The notes beneath the pieces are model-generated. The model did not search any database and had not been told where the DNA came from. It saw nothing but the letters and a program-made list of their open reading frames with translations. A stretch of DNA of 26,217 bases from a virus, in IMG/VR virus record IMGVR_UViG_3300030060_005444, positions 1 to 26,217 of that record. One strand, written 5' to 3'. A program made the translations under genes and the position numbers. Below are positions 14,058 through 21,324 of the stretch, piece after piece; position 1 is the first letter of the stretch; the number at the start of each line of letters is the position of its first letter.

Positions 14058-14723
14058 ATGAAGATCTCTGATAAAACTTTGACACTGTTGAAGAATTTTT
14101 CTAACATCAATCAATCAATTCTCTTCAAGCAAGGCAAAGAACTCAGAACAATATCTGTTATGAAAAATATTCTTGCCGAAGCTACTATTGAGGAGGATGT
14201 TCCAAAAGATTTTGGTATCTATGATTTAAACCAATTTCTAAATGGTCTCGCATTACATCAAAAGCCTGGTCTTGACTTTGAGAATGACTCTTATGTCGTT
14301 ATCAAGGAAGGTAAAATGAGATCTAAGTATTTCTTTGCTGATCCAAAAGTAATTATCACACCACCTGATAAAGAGATTACACTTCCAAGTGAAGATGTTG
14401 CATTTACAGTAAGCACAGAACAACTTGATAAGTTACTCAAGGCTGCTGCGATCTATCAACTTCCTGATTTATCTGCTGTTGGTGGTGATGGTGTTGTTAA
14501 ACTTCTTGTTAAAGATAAAAAGAATGATACATCAAATGATTTCTCTATCGTTGTTGGTGAAACAGATGCAACATTCTCTCTTAATTTTAAGGTTGAGAAC
14601 ATTAAGATTCTTCCCGGAACTTATGATGTTGTGATGTCTAAGAAACTATTATCTAGATTTGTAAGTAAAGATTATAATCTAAAATATTACATCGCATTGG
14701 AACCAGATTCAACATTTGAATAA
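14058..14723 (+). CDS. 45: gp45 sliding clamp
   Basis: 221 residues (T4 gp45 is 228). The trimeric clamp holds gp43 on DNA and in T4 also activates late transcription with gp55 and gp33. The N-terminus MKISDKTLTLLKNFSNINQS matches T4 (MKLSKDTTALLKNFATINSG); further matches are ILAEATIEE, IYDLNQFL, and at the C-terminus ILPGTYDVVMSKK and YIALEPDSTFE. The frame stays open back to 13947, with ATGs at 13965 and 14037, but homology supports 14058. Upstream, 13973-14057 shows no clear promoter. Confidence 0.93.
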   Translation: MKISDKTLTLLKNFSNINQSILFKQGKELRTISVMKNILAEATIEEDVPKDFGIYDLNQFLNGLALHQKPGLDFENDSYVVIKEGKMRSKYFFADPKVIITPPDKEITLPSEDVAFTVSTEQLDKLLKAAAIYQLPDLSAVGGDGVVKLLVKDKKNDTSNDFSIVVGETDATFSLNFKVENIKILPGTYDVVMSKKLLSRFVSKDYNLKYYIALEPDSTFE

Positions 14724-15001
14724 TGAAACTTACACAGGAAATGATTGACGAAATCCAAAGACTCATGGAACATACTAAAAAAGATGGTAGTATGAATTGG
14801 GTTGATGGAGAAGATATAGAGATTAGTTTAGCAGGAACATTTGCAGCAGATAGATTTATCGTTATTAATAACAGATCTAAGAAACCTTGGGAACCATCTA
14901 TCAATAGTTCAAAACATCCTGATTATGATCCTACAGCTGCTGAAGAGTTTTATAAAAAATGGCCTCATTTATTAGAACCACCATATAGGAGTAAAAAATG
15001 A
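14723..15001 (+). CDS. Hypothetical protein, 92 residues
   Basis: Function unknown. An N-terminal helix (TQEMIDEIQRLMEHTKKDG) is followed by NWVDGEDIEISLAGTFAADRF, and the C-terminal half is rich in proline, lysine and tryptophan (PWEPS, KKWPHLLEPPYRSKK). No membrane segment. The start overlaps the gp45 stop by one base and the end overlaps the next small gene, so it is translated with gp45. Genes in this slot are common in cyanomyoviruses. Confidence 0.7.
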   Translation: MKLTQEMIDEIQRLMEHTKKDGSMNWVDGEDIEISLAGTFAADRFIVINNRSKKPWEPSINSSKHPDYDPTAAEEFYKKWPHLLEPPYRSKK

Positions 15002-15156
15002 TGACAGTCACAATTAATGATTTTGCAACTGATGAAGAGATAAAAACTTTATGGAAAATTGCAGAACGTATTATTAAAGAGGGTCATGTATATGATGATC
15101 CAGATTATAAAATACAATTAAATCTTATCACCGAAACTTGGAGACCCGAAGAATAG
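14998..15156 (+). CDS. Small acidic protein, 52 residues
   Basis: Frame from ATG 14998 (ATGA overlap with the preceding stop), MMTVTINDFATDEEIKTL onward, ending TWRPEE. A short strand, an acidic helix and a DDPDYKIQ turn can be seen. Not recognised. The overlap with its neighbour and its place just before a promoter gap support it as real; a second ATG follows immediately. Confidence 0.55.
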   Translation: MMTVTINDFATDEEIKTLWKIAERIIKEGHVYDDPDYKIQLNLITETWRPEE

Positions 15157-15158
15157 TA

Positions 15159-15187
15159 TTGGCAAAAAAATAATTTTATGTTATGAT
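15159..15187 (+). promoter_or_regulatory. Sigma70-type promoter
   Basis: TTGGCA (15159-15164), 17-base spacer, TATGAT (15182-15187) with extended -10 TG at 15179-15180. The start of transcription would be near 15194. It opens the unit that includes speD and probably gene 44. Confidence 0.75.
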
Positions 15188-15195
15188 GGAAGTAA

Positions 15196-15209
15196 GGAAA
15201 CTTATTTCC
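15196..15209 (+). other. 5'-leader hairpin
   Basis: GGAAA (15196-15200), loop CTTA, TTTCC (15205-15209), followed by A and seven T. It would lie at the very 5' end of the transcript from the 15159 promoter. A weak terminator or attenuator is the alternative reading. Confidence 0.45.
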
Positions 15210-15220
15210 ATTTTTTTATT

Positions 15221-15754
15221 ATGAACATTTTTGTTACGGATCCTGACCCAAATATTTCAGCACAAGTGTTGCCTGATAAGCATGTGGTCAAGATGCCCCT
15301 TGAAAGTTGCCAAATGTTGGCAGTTGTTTATTCTAAATGGTATTTTAACTGGGGTAATGACTTATTACCTAAGAAGGATGGAACACCATATAACACGGAG
15401 AAAGGTGCCTTCAGAGGGCATCCATGCACCATCTGGGCAGCAGAAAGTATTGCTAATACAGCGTGGTTAATACAGCATGGTTTTGGATTACTCCAAGAAT
15501 ATACAAACAGATATGGAAAAGTGCATTCATGTCAAACTGCTATGAATGCAGCGGAAAAAATATTTGAAGAAAAAACAGGTAAAACTTTACTTTGTCATAA
15601 AGATGCAACCCCATTTGCATTTGCAGGCCCTGATGAATTTAAACTTGATACAAGTATTGATATCTTAACTAAGTACAAAAGATACATTGCATCTAAACCA
15701 TGGGTGTGTAATAATTATATTAGAAACCCAAATCGTAAACCTAACTGGCTTTAA
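15221..15754 (+). CDS. Conserved phage protein with DKHVVKM motif
   Basis: 177 residues of a family I know from many marine and T4-like phages, without proven function. Conserved marks: N-terminal MNIFVTDPDP, DKHVVKMPLESCQML (19-33), HPC..W near residue 67, an EYTNRYGKVH segment, TPFAF, and a C-terminus with YKRY...KPW...RNPNRKPNW. The conserved charged and histidine residues suggest an enzyme. A faint likeness to DNA glycosylases of the pyrimidine-dimer type is conceivable but not shown. It is the first gene behind the 15159 promoter. Confidence 0.75.
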   Translation: MNIFVTDPDPNISAQVLPDKHVVKMPLESCQMLAVVYSKWYFNWGNDLLPKKDGTPYNTEKGAFRGHPCTIWAAESIANTAWLIQHGFGLLQEYTNRYGKVHSCQTAMNAAEKIFEEKTGKTLLCHKDATPFAFAGPDEFKLDTSIDILTKYKRYIASKPWVCNNYIRNPNRKPNWL

Positions 15755-15756
15755 TC

Positions 15757-15903
15757 ATGAACCCTATTGACACAAATCGTATTGCTAATGCACTTGAAAG
15801 AATTGCACAAGCACTAGAGCATATCAACATTGAAAATATCGAACACAATCATGTGGAGACTGACGTTCCAGTTGAAGTAAATACACATGCTAAAAATTGG
15901 TAA
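15757..15903 (+). CDS. Small helical protein, 48 residues
   Basis: MNPIDTNRIANALERIAQAL starts an amphipathic helix, followed by an acidic histidine-containing tail (NIEHNHVETDVP). Not recognised. It begins two bases after the preceding stop and shares one base with the speD start, so it is very likely translated between them. Confidence 0.55.
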   Translation: MNPIDTNRIANALERIAQALEHINIENIEHNHVETDVPVEVNTHAKNW

Positions 15904-16244
15904 TGAAACACGTACTGTTTGATTTAAAAGGATGTTTGATGACTCCTCCACTAGATGATGAAGAATACATCAAAGAAACTCTAGTGGAGGCAACAAAGAT
16001 TGCAAATCTAGAATTACTAAAGGTTGACACCCACAAGTTTAAACCTCATGGTGTTACTGGTTATGCATTACTTTCAGAGAGTCATATAAGCATACACACA
16101 TGGCCTGAGGATGATGTTGCGAGATGTGACTTATTCTCATGCAATCCAAAGACAGATTATAAATCTGTGATACAATACATGCAGAACCGTTTTCACTCAA
16201 CAGAAGTTAAAAAATGGGGATGTGATAGATCTGACTGGTTATGA
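15903..16244 (+). CDS. speD: S-adenosylmethionine decarboxylase proenzyme
   Basis: 113 residues, prokaryotic class. It makes decarboxylated SAM, the aminopropyl donor for spermidine. The proenzyme cuts itself within LSESHISIHTWPE, between E59 and S60, to create the pyruvoyl group; H65 and C80 (DLFSC) match the conserved processing and catalytic residues. The N-terminus MKHVLFDLKGC is typical. An in-frame TTG six bases upstream exists, but the ATG overlapping the previous stop is preferred. speD is a recognised cyanophage auxiliary gene. No aminopropyltransferase (speE) is in the window, so the phage probably relies on the host enzyme. The stop overlaps the DUF4385 start. Confidence 0.95.
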   Translation: MKHVLFDLKGCLMTPPLDDEEYIKETLVEATKIANLELLKVDTHKFKPHGVTGYALLSESHISIHTWPEDDVARCDLFSCNPKTDYKSVIQYMQNRFHSTEVKKWGCDRSDWL

Positions 16245-16702
16245 AGGAATTTGATTATGGACTCGATTACAAAACCCTTGATTTTACAATTAAGGAAAAT
16301 CGCAAACTTTATCGCATTGGAAGGGGCGAACAAGGAGTGTTATTGGTACGGCCTTATACTAACGATATATGTGCTCATTGGAGATTTGTAAATGAAACTA
16401 TCGCTCGCAAATCTGCTGATAAAATTTACTCCATGTTTTGTGACTATAAAGACAAACAAGACTTCATTGGAATGGATATGGCAAGGAAGTTTCTTGAGAT
16501 GGGATTTACTCGCTCCCGTAGGTATGCAAATCATTCTGATGGAAAGAAGTATGCTAAAGATGGTTCCGTTAGACCCCAATCGCCAGATGCATTACACTGT
16601 GAAAAGTCGCGTTCTGCAAGAGTTTTCAAACAAATGAGAGACAAAGTAGCAAAAGATATAAAATATGTTACAATGAGAAAAGAATGGAGATCTCAAGAAT
16701 GA
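16241..16702 (+). CDS. DUF4385 family protein
   Basis: 153 residues with the full DUF4385 pattern: FDYGLDYKTLDF, YRIGRGEQGVLLVRPYTNDI, HWRF, DFIGMDMARKFLEMGFTRSRRYANH, KKYAKDG. The family is found in bacteria and phages and its function is unknown. The run of invariant R, K, G and H residues suggests a nucleic-acid or nucleotide-binding enzyme. ATGA overlaps at both ends tie it to speD and the next gene. Confidence 0.88.
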   Translation: MKEFDYGLDYKTLDFTIKENRKLYRIGRGEQGVLLVRPYTNDICAHWRFVNETIARKSADKIYSMFCDYKDKQDFIGMDMARKFLEMGFTRSRRYANHSDGKKYAKDGSVRPQSPDALHCEKSRSARVFKQMRDKVAKDIKYVTMRKEWRSQE

Positions 16703-17031
16703 TTTTTTTATCTTGCCCACCAATTTATCATCTTCCCGGAACTTGGGACGATCCAGCTAAAATTGCTAGATGTAATGAAACATTAATTCCTCATGCACAT
16801 TTAGGACAAGGAGCAGCATTTGCTGTGTTTCTTGGTTTAGTTGTTATCGCATTAATTGGTTATGGAATTTATATGACTTTTGGTTCTGGAGGAAGAGGAC
16901 TTAAAGATGAAATCAAAGAACATGCTAGAATGCATGAGCTAGGAATAGCACATGGACATGAAGGTAGAAAACCTGTTCTAACACAAAGAGCACAAGAGCA
17001 AGACTATCCTCAACATCACCACGATAACTAA
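16699..17031 (+). CDS. His-rich single-pass membrane protein
   Basis: 110 residues. A short N-terminal part with two cysteines (C6, C25) precedes one membrane segment (about 38-60, QGAAFAVFLGLVVIALIGYG). The C-terminal part is hydrophilic and rich in histidine (HARMHELGIAHGHEG, then HHH near the end), which might bind a metal. The frame extends to 16684, but ATG 16699 overlapping the DUF4385 stop fits the pattern of its neighbours. Function unknown. Confidence 0.7.
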   Translation: MIFLSCPPIYHLPGTWDDPAKIARCNETLIPHAHLGQGAAFAVFLGLVVIALIGYGIYMTFGSGGRGLKDEIKEHARMHELGIAHGHEGRKPVLTQRAQEQDYPQHHHDN

Positions 17032-17034
17032 CTA

Positions 17035-17976
17035 ATGAGTGATTTTATATGGGTTGAAAAATACAGACCCCAAACTATTGAAGAGTGTATTCTCCCTGAG
17101 AGCATTAAAAAAACTTTTAGGGATTTCTTGTCTAGTGGCGAGATACCAAATATGTTACTATCAGGCCCACCGGGCATTGGTAAAACCACAGTTGCAAAAG
17201 CATTGTGTAAAGAATTAGGAGTTGACTATTATGTCATTAATGGATCGGATGAAGGACGTTTTCTTGACACTGTTCGTACGAACGCGAAGAACTTCGCGTC
17301 AACAGTCTCTCTTACGTCTGAGGCAAGTCACAAAGTCATTATCATCGACGAAGCAGACAATACCACTTCCGACGTACAACTCCTCCTTAGAGCGTCGATT
17401 GAGGAGTTCTCATCCAACTGTAGATTTATCTTCACCTGTAACTACAAAAATAAAATTATTCAACCCTTACATTCACGCTGCACTGTTATTGATTTCTCAG
17501 TCAACAAACGAGACAAACCATCAATAGCTGCACAGTTCTTTTCAAGGATTAATGAGATTCTTACTCAAGAAAATATTCGGAGTGATAAGAAGGTTGTTGC
17601 TGAACTTATAAACAAACACTTTCCTGATTGGAGGAGAGTTCTTAATGAGTGTCAAAGATACTCAGTCGGAGGTGAAATAGACTCTGGCATATTAGCGTCC
17701 TTTTCAGATATTTCAATTAATGATCTCACCAAAAATCTCAAGGAAAAAAACTTTCCCGAAGTTCGTAAATGGGTCAGTACCAACTTGGATAATGATACTA
17801 CTTTACTTTTTCGTCGCATTTATGATAGTTTCTATGAAACCTTGGTCGCTAGTTCTATTCCTGCTGCCATTCTTATTTTGGCTAAATATCAGTACCAAGT
17901 AGCATTTGTTGCTGATCAAGAAATCAATATGTTGGCTTGTCTAACAGAAATTATGGTTGAATGTACCTTTAAATGA
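17035..17976 (+). CDS. 44: gp44 clamp loader large subunit
   Basis: 313 residues (T4 gp44 is 319). Four gp44 and one gp62 open and load the gp45 clamp. AAA+ motifs: WVEKYRP near the N-terminus, Walker A GPPGIGKT (44-51), Walker B IIIDEADN (102-109), sensor-1 FTCNYKNKI, and the SRC arginine finger (147-149). A short stretch at about 17260-17440 is richer in G+C than the surroundings and contains two adjacent palindromes. Confidence 0.95.
   Translation: MSDFIWVEKYRPQTIEECILPESIKKTFRDFLSSGEIPNMLLSGPPGIGKTTVAKALCKELGVDYYVINGSDEGRFLDTVRTNAKNFASTVSLTSEASHKVIIIDEADNTTSDVQLLLRASIEEFSSNCRFIFTCNYKNKIIQPLHSRCTVIDFSVNKRDKPSIAAQFFSRINEILTQENIRSDKKVVAELINKHFPDWRRVLNECQRYSVGGEIDSGILASFSDISINDLTKNLKEKNFPEVRKWVSTNLDNDTTLLFRRIYDSFYETLVASSIPAAILILAKYQYQVAFVADQEINMLACLTEIMVECTFK
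17272..17298. repeat. Adjacent palindromes inside gene 44
   Basis: GTTCGTACGAAC (17272-17283) is a perfect 12-bp palindrome. Sharing one base with it, CGCGAAG/CTTCGCG (17283-17289, 17292-17298) forms a 7-bp inverted repeat. Both lie in coding sequence. Confidence 0.6.
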
Positions 17977-18095
17977 AAAACAAAACAAAACCATTTAAAC
18001 TTAATTGTTTTGGTTTCATTGGAATCTTCTTATTATTGAGTGGTATTGGTTCTGGTTTTGTGGTATATTATTCTATTATGGGAAACTTAAAATGA
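17973..18095 (+). CDS. Tiny membrane peptide, 40 residues
   Basis: A basic start (MKNKTKPFK) leads into one hydrophobic segment (about 13-34, FGFIGIFLLLSGIGSGFVVYY). ATGA overlaps with both gp44 and the next gene support translation. Not recognised; a holin-like or envelope role is possible but nothing shows it. Confidence 0.55.
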   Translation: MKNKTKPFKLNCFGFIGIFLLLSGIGSGFVVYYSIMGNLK

Positions 18096-18331
18096 CAAAA
18101 TTTTCAAAATTAAAACATCAAGTGAAATCAAACAAGTATTATCTGTTTTGGGGTGCTTGCACCATTGCAGTGATGGCAGGTCAAATTTACGTAGGTAATG
18201 GATATCGTAAGATGTCAGAAACTGGTGATGCGATATCTGCAGATATTAATTTATTGATAGAGGTTCTTACCATGCCATCTGAAAGAGAATTTTTGTATGA
18301 ACCACTTAACCAAATGCCTATTATACAATGA
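18092..18331 (+). CDS. Small membrane protein, 79 residues
   Basis: Basic N-terminus (MTKFSKLKHQVKSNKYY), one membrane segment (about 20-42, with LFWGACTIAVMAGQIYVG), then a soluble tail with DAISADINLLIEVL. The frame extends to 18005, but the ATG at 18092 with ATGA overlaps on both sides is preferred. Not recognised. Confidence 0.65.
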   Translation: MTKFSKLKHQVKSNKYYLFWGACTIAVMAGQIYVGNGYRKMSETGDAISADINLLIEVLTMPSEREFLYEPLNQMPIIQ

Positions 18332-19464
18332 CGAAAGTTATCAGTGAATGTTCTCCAGAAAATGCTCTTTGGGCTGCTGAAGAATTTATTAATTATTTTA
18401 AAAACTTTTCAAGTATAGAAGACTATCTTCGTTTTGCTAAAGGTGAGGCGGTATCAAGCGTCGGAACTATTGAAGGAATATCTGATAAAGATAGATTCTT
18501 TAATGAGGATGTTCATCCAGAGGATATGGACTTTGAAATTAAAAATGTTGGTGATAGATTCAATGATGAAGTAAGTCAAGATTATTATATTAAATATCTT
18601 ACCGCAACATCTTCTCATGTTATTGAACATAATATTCCGGGAAGAGAGCTTCGTTGGTTAGTTAGAGAAAAAAATACAGGGAAGATCATTGGATTTATTA
18701 GATTTGGATCACCAACAATTAATTCAAAACCTAGAAATAATTGGTTAGGTAAGGCACCTGATCTTTCAGTATTCAATCGTCATGCTGTGATGGGATTTGC
18801 TATTGTTCCATCTCAACCTTTTGGATTTAATTATCTTGGTGGTAAATTACTTGCTTTAATGTGTGTATCCCATTTTGCAAGAGAACAGGTATCTAAAGTT
18901 TTTCAAAAAGATATTGCTTTATTTGAAACAACTTCACTGTATGGATCAACCACAAGTGCATCGCAATATGATGGACTTAAACCTTTTATAAGATATAAAG
19001 GTCTTACTGATAGTCAATTTACTCCTTTACTACATAAACAATCATTTCATAAACTTCACAACAAATTTAAAGAGTGGAATCATGGAGAGCCTTTAACAGA
19101 GAATAGAGCATCTTCAAAGAAAATGAAGAGACAGAATAAGATGATCTCAATAATTAGAAATAGTTTAAAGGATCAAGAAAAGTTAAATGAATTTAACTCT
19201 GTTATTCAAATGGCATTTGGACTCACTCAAAGAAAGAGAGCATATATTTCTGATTATGGATACGGCAATGTTCGTGAGGTTATTTTAGGAGAACAGAAAA
19301 AATTAGTTAAAGGTCAAAATTGGGACAAATTTGAATATGAAAATGTGATTTCTTGGTGGAAAAAGAAAGCAGGTAAAAGATATGAAAAGTTAAAGTCTGA
19401 GGGTAGATTCAGAACTGAAGTCGAACTTTGGACAGAAGATCAAAACATACAAATTATAAGATGA
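18328..19464 (+). CDS. DUF4338 (DruA/Mom)-like protein
   Basis: 378 residues. The middle (about 105-225) resembles the DUF4338 domain of Druantia DruA, related in fold to GNAT acetyltransferases and Mu Mom. Marks in order: GRELRWLVREKNTGKIIGFI (105-124), NNWLG, then FNRHAVMGFAIVPSQPF leading to GGKLLALM, and ALFETTSLYGSTTSA with the following YDGLKPFIRYKGLT. The order (paired strands, a conserved N-R position, helix after a G-rich turn, E-T-T strand, G-lT end) is the family order. The C-terminal 130 residues are basic and could bind DNA. Enzyme function is unproven; nucleic-acid modification is the best guess. ATGA overlaps link it to the membrane peptide before and DUF3310 after, amid clamp-loader genes. 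Confidence 0.65.
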   Translation: MTKVISECSPENALWAAEEFINYFKNFSSIEDYLRFAKGEAVSSVGTIEGISDKDRFFNEDVHPEDMDFEIKNVGDRFNDEVSQDYYIKYLTATSSHVIEHNIPGRELRWLVREKNTGKIIGFIRFGSPTINSKPRNNWLGKAPDLSVFNRHAVMGFAIVPSQPFGFNYLGGKLLALMCVSHFAREQVSKVFQKDIALFETTSLYGSTTSASQYDGLKPFIRYKGLTDSQFTPLLHKQSFHKLHNKFKEWNHGEPLTENRASSKKMKRQNKMISIIRNSLKDQEKLNEFNSVIQMAFGLTQRKRAYISDYGYGNVREVILGEQKKLVKGQNWDKFEYENVISWWKKKAGKRYEKLKSEGRFRTEVELWTEDQNIQIIR

Positions 19465-19670
19465 ATAAATTTTCTCCAAAACATTATCAACGCGGAAAGA
19501 TTCAAGTTTGGGATTTCATAGCAGATCAAAACTTAGATTTCTTTTTAGGAAACGTGGTTAAGTATGTGTGTCGTGCGGGGCATAAAGATCAAGAGGGTGA
19601 ACTTGATGACTTACTCAAAGCAAAAGCTTACATTGATAAAAAAATAGAATTGTATCATGGCAGAACTTAA
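19461..19670 (+). CDS. DUF3310 family protein
   Basis: 69 residues matching the DUF3310 pattern of phages: KHYQRGKIQVWDFI, DFFLGNVVKYVCRAGHKD, DLLKAKAYIDKKIELY. The family is sometimes called nucleotide-kinase-like, without good proof. The conserved GN.VKY..R.G.K core suggests a nucleotide or nucleic-acid contact. The start at 19461 overlaps the previous stop; an in-frame ATG at 19428 is less likely. Its end overlaps gp62 by 14 bases. Confidence 0.85.
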   Translation: MNKFSPKHYQRGKIQVWDFIADQNLDFFLGNVVKYVCRAGHKDQEGELDDLLKAKAYIDKKIELYHGRT

Positions 19671-20040
19671 AGATTGGTTGAATTCAATCAACTTCACAAA
19701 AGAAAATTTGATTGAGGAAGATCCAAATATTATCAAAGAATATCCTCCATACATTGTAAATCGTTGTCTATCTGGACATCTTGATACAATCATGTTTGCT
19801 AATGAAATGAATAAATTTCCGAATTTAGATAAAGACCTCCAATATTCGTTTTATCTAAATACACTTAGGAAAAAGAAGAGGTTTTCTCCCTGGCTCCGGA
19901 AGGATAAAGTCACGGATCTTGAAATCATCAAACAATACTATGGTTATAGTAACGAAAAAGCATTACAAGCTTTGAAAATATTAACACCTGATCAGATTAA
20001 TTTTATTAAACAACGACTTGATATTGGAGGAACACGATGA
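19657..20040 (+). CDS. 62: gp62 clamp loader small subunit
   Basis: 127 residues (T4 gp62 is 187, cyanophage forms are shorter). It completes the clamp loader with gp44. The pattern typical of marine phage gp62 is seen: LKDWLNSINFTK, EYPPYIVNRCLSGHLDTIMFANEMN, DLQYSFYLNTLRKKKRF and the C-terminal helix around ALKILTPDQINFIKQ. It lies between DUF3310 and regA, overlapping both, with regA downstream as in T4. Confidence 0.92.
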   Translation: MAELKDWLNSINFTKENLIEEDPNIIKEYPPYIVNRCLSGHLDTIMFANEMNKFPNLDKDLQYSFYLNTLRKKKRFSPWLRKDKVTDLEIIKQYYGYSNEKALQALKILTPDQINFIKQRLDIGGTR

Positions 20041-20474
20041 CGACGACCGTTGAACCAACCGTGCAATGGACTCAAGATAAGATGCTAGAGGTTGTGTTGA
20101 ATGAACCAGATGATTTTTTAAAAGTTCGAGAGACATTGACCCGTATTGGAGTTGCATCAAGAAAGGAAAAGAAACTCTATCAATCCTGCCATATTTTGCA
20201 TAAGCAAGGAAAATATTTTATCGTACACTTCAAAGAATTATTTGCCTTAGATGGTAAGCATGCCAATCTTACAATCAATGATGTGCAAAGACGTAATCGA
20301 ATCACTCGTTTACTAGCTGATTGGGGACTTATCTCGATTGTAAAAGAGGATTCATGCATAGATATCGCACCCCTTAATCAAATTAAAGTGTTATCTTATA
20401 AAGATAAAGGTGACTGGATTCTTGAACAGAAGTATAATATAGGCAAGAAAGGAAAAACAACTGAATCTGAGTAA
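20037..20474 (+). CDS. regA: RegA translational repressor
   Basis: 145 residues (T4 RegA is 122). RegA binds early mRNAs near the start codon and blocks ribosomes. The core matches T4: NEPDDFLKVRETLTRIGVAS, YQSCHILHKQGKYFIVHFKE, LLADWGLISIV and a C-terminal YNIGKK. The T4 N-terminus corresponds to M16 here; the GGAGG seven bases before ATG 20037 supports the longer start with a 15-residue extension. It follows gp62 by ATGA overlap. Confidence 0.95.
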   Translation: MTTTVEPTVQWTQDKMLEVVLNEPDDFLKVRETLTRIGVASRKEKKLYQSCHILHKQGKYFIVHFKELFALDGKHANLTINDVQRRNRITRLLADWGLISIVKEDSCIDIAPLNQIKVLSYKDKGDWILEQKYNIGKKGKTTESE

Positions 20475-21182
20475 TTGAAAAAATTTATCTTTGATGTTGA
20501 CGGCACACTTACACCAAGTCGTCAACAAATGGACACAGGTTTTATGGCTTATATGATTGTATTTGCATGCAATTATGATACTTATCTTGTGACCGGTAGT
20601 AATCGTGAAAAAACAATCGAACAGATAGGACTTGATCTTTATAATAGATGTAAGAGGGTATATAATTGTGCGGGTAATGATGTTTATGAGAAAGATAAAC
20701 TCTATTATCGTAATCCATGGGAGCTTCCAAAGGAGGCAAAATTATTTCTTTTAGAAGAATTAAGAAAGAGTGATTTTCCAATAAGAACAGGTGGGCATAT
20801 TGAAGATAGACCCGGTTGTGTAAATTTCAGTATCATAGGTAGGGGATGTAAGTTTGAACAAAGAGGTGTATATAAAAAGTGGGATCAAAATTCAAATGAA
20901 AGAATTGGAATCGCGCAAAGATTTAATAAACAGTTTCCTAAACTTCATGCTTTTGTAGGTGGAGAGACTGGTGTTGATATTTCATCAAAGGGATCAGATA
21001 AAAGTCAAATAATTCGTGATTTTTCTGAGGATGATGATGTGTATTTTTTTGGAGATCGAATGGATAAAGATGGAAATGATTATCCATTAGCAAAAGAGGT
21101 TGACAAAATAGGAGGAGTAAACTATATTGTAAATGGGTGGAAAGACACTTACTCAAAATTAAAAATGTTGATATCAACATAA
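20475..21182 (+). CDS. Eukaryotic-type phosphomannomutase (HAD-IIB)
   Basis: 235 residues, HAD superfamily. It should interconvert mannose-6-phosphate and mannose-1-phosphate (or the glucose forms), feeding sugar-nucleotide synthesis. Motifs: DVDGTLT (D7, D9), TGSN (40-43), and FFGDRMDKDGND (191-202). The cap has HIEDRPGCVNFSIIGRGC and FEQR (R123 and R130, matching substrate arginines 134 and 141 of human PMM2), then GGETGVDISSKGSDKSQ, all in the order of eukaryotic PMM. The start is TTG at 20475, directly after the regA stop; no in-frame ATG or GTG lies close and the HAD motif needs this start. A 16-bp palindrome covers its last codons. Confidence 0.85.
   Translation: MKKFIFDVDGTLTPSRQQMDTGFMAYMIVFACNYDTYLVTGSNREKTIEQIGLDLYNRCKRVYNCAGNDVYEKDKLYYRNPWELPKEAKLFLLEELRKSDFPIRTGGHIEDRPGCVNFSIIGRGCKFEQRGVYKKWDQNSNERIGIAQRFNKQFPKLHAFVGGETGVDISSKGSDKSQIIRDFSEDDDVYFFGDRMDKDGNDYPLAKEVDKIGGVNYIVNGWKDTYSKLKMLIST
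21165..21180. repeat. 16-bp perfect palindrome
   Basis: ATGTTGATATCAACAT reads the same on both strands. It covers the last codons of the phosphomannomutase gene and ends six bases before the -35 of the next promoter, so it could be an operator. Confidence 0.6.
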
Positions 21183-21185
21183 TAA

Positions 21186-21213
21186 TTGATTTTCTCTTTC
21201 ACTCATATATAAT
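21186..21213 (+). promoter_or_regulatory. Promoter for the DUF262-like gene
   Basis: TTGATT (21186-21191), 16-base spacer, perfect TATAAT (21208-21213). Start of transcription near 21220 gives an untranslated leader of about 105 bases, the longest in the window. Confidence 0.75.
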
Positions 21214-21219
21214 AAAGAT

Positions 21220-21242
21220 ATCAGATTTATTCACAGTCTGAT
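21220..21242 (+). other. Leader stem-loop before the DUF262-like gene
   Basis: ATCAGA (21220-21225) pairs with TCTGAT (21237-21242) around an 11-base loop, at the predicted 5' end of the transcript. The rest of the leader (21243-21312) shows nothing recognisable; GGAAGAA before the ATG is the ribosome site. Confidence 0.45.
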
Positions 21243-21324
21243 TCTCACATCTCCCTCTAACATACTGAGGCGATGTCGTTAAGAGTAATAGCTTAGCATT
21301 GTACATTTTATAGGAAGAATTTCC

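Noticed and set aside
21243-21312. tRNA or small RNA in the leader of the DUF262-like gene
   Set aside because: No cloverleaf or T-loop motif and no second terminator; it reads as plain leader.
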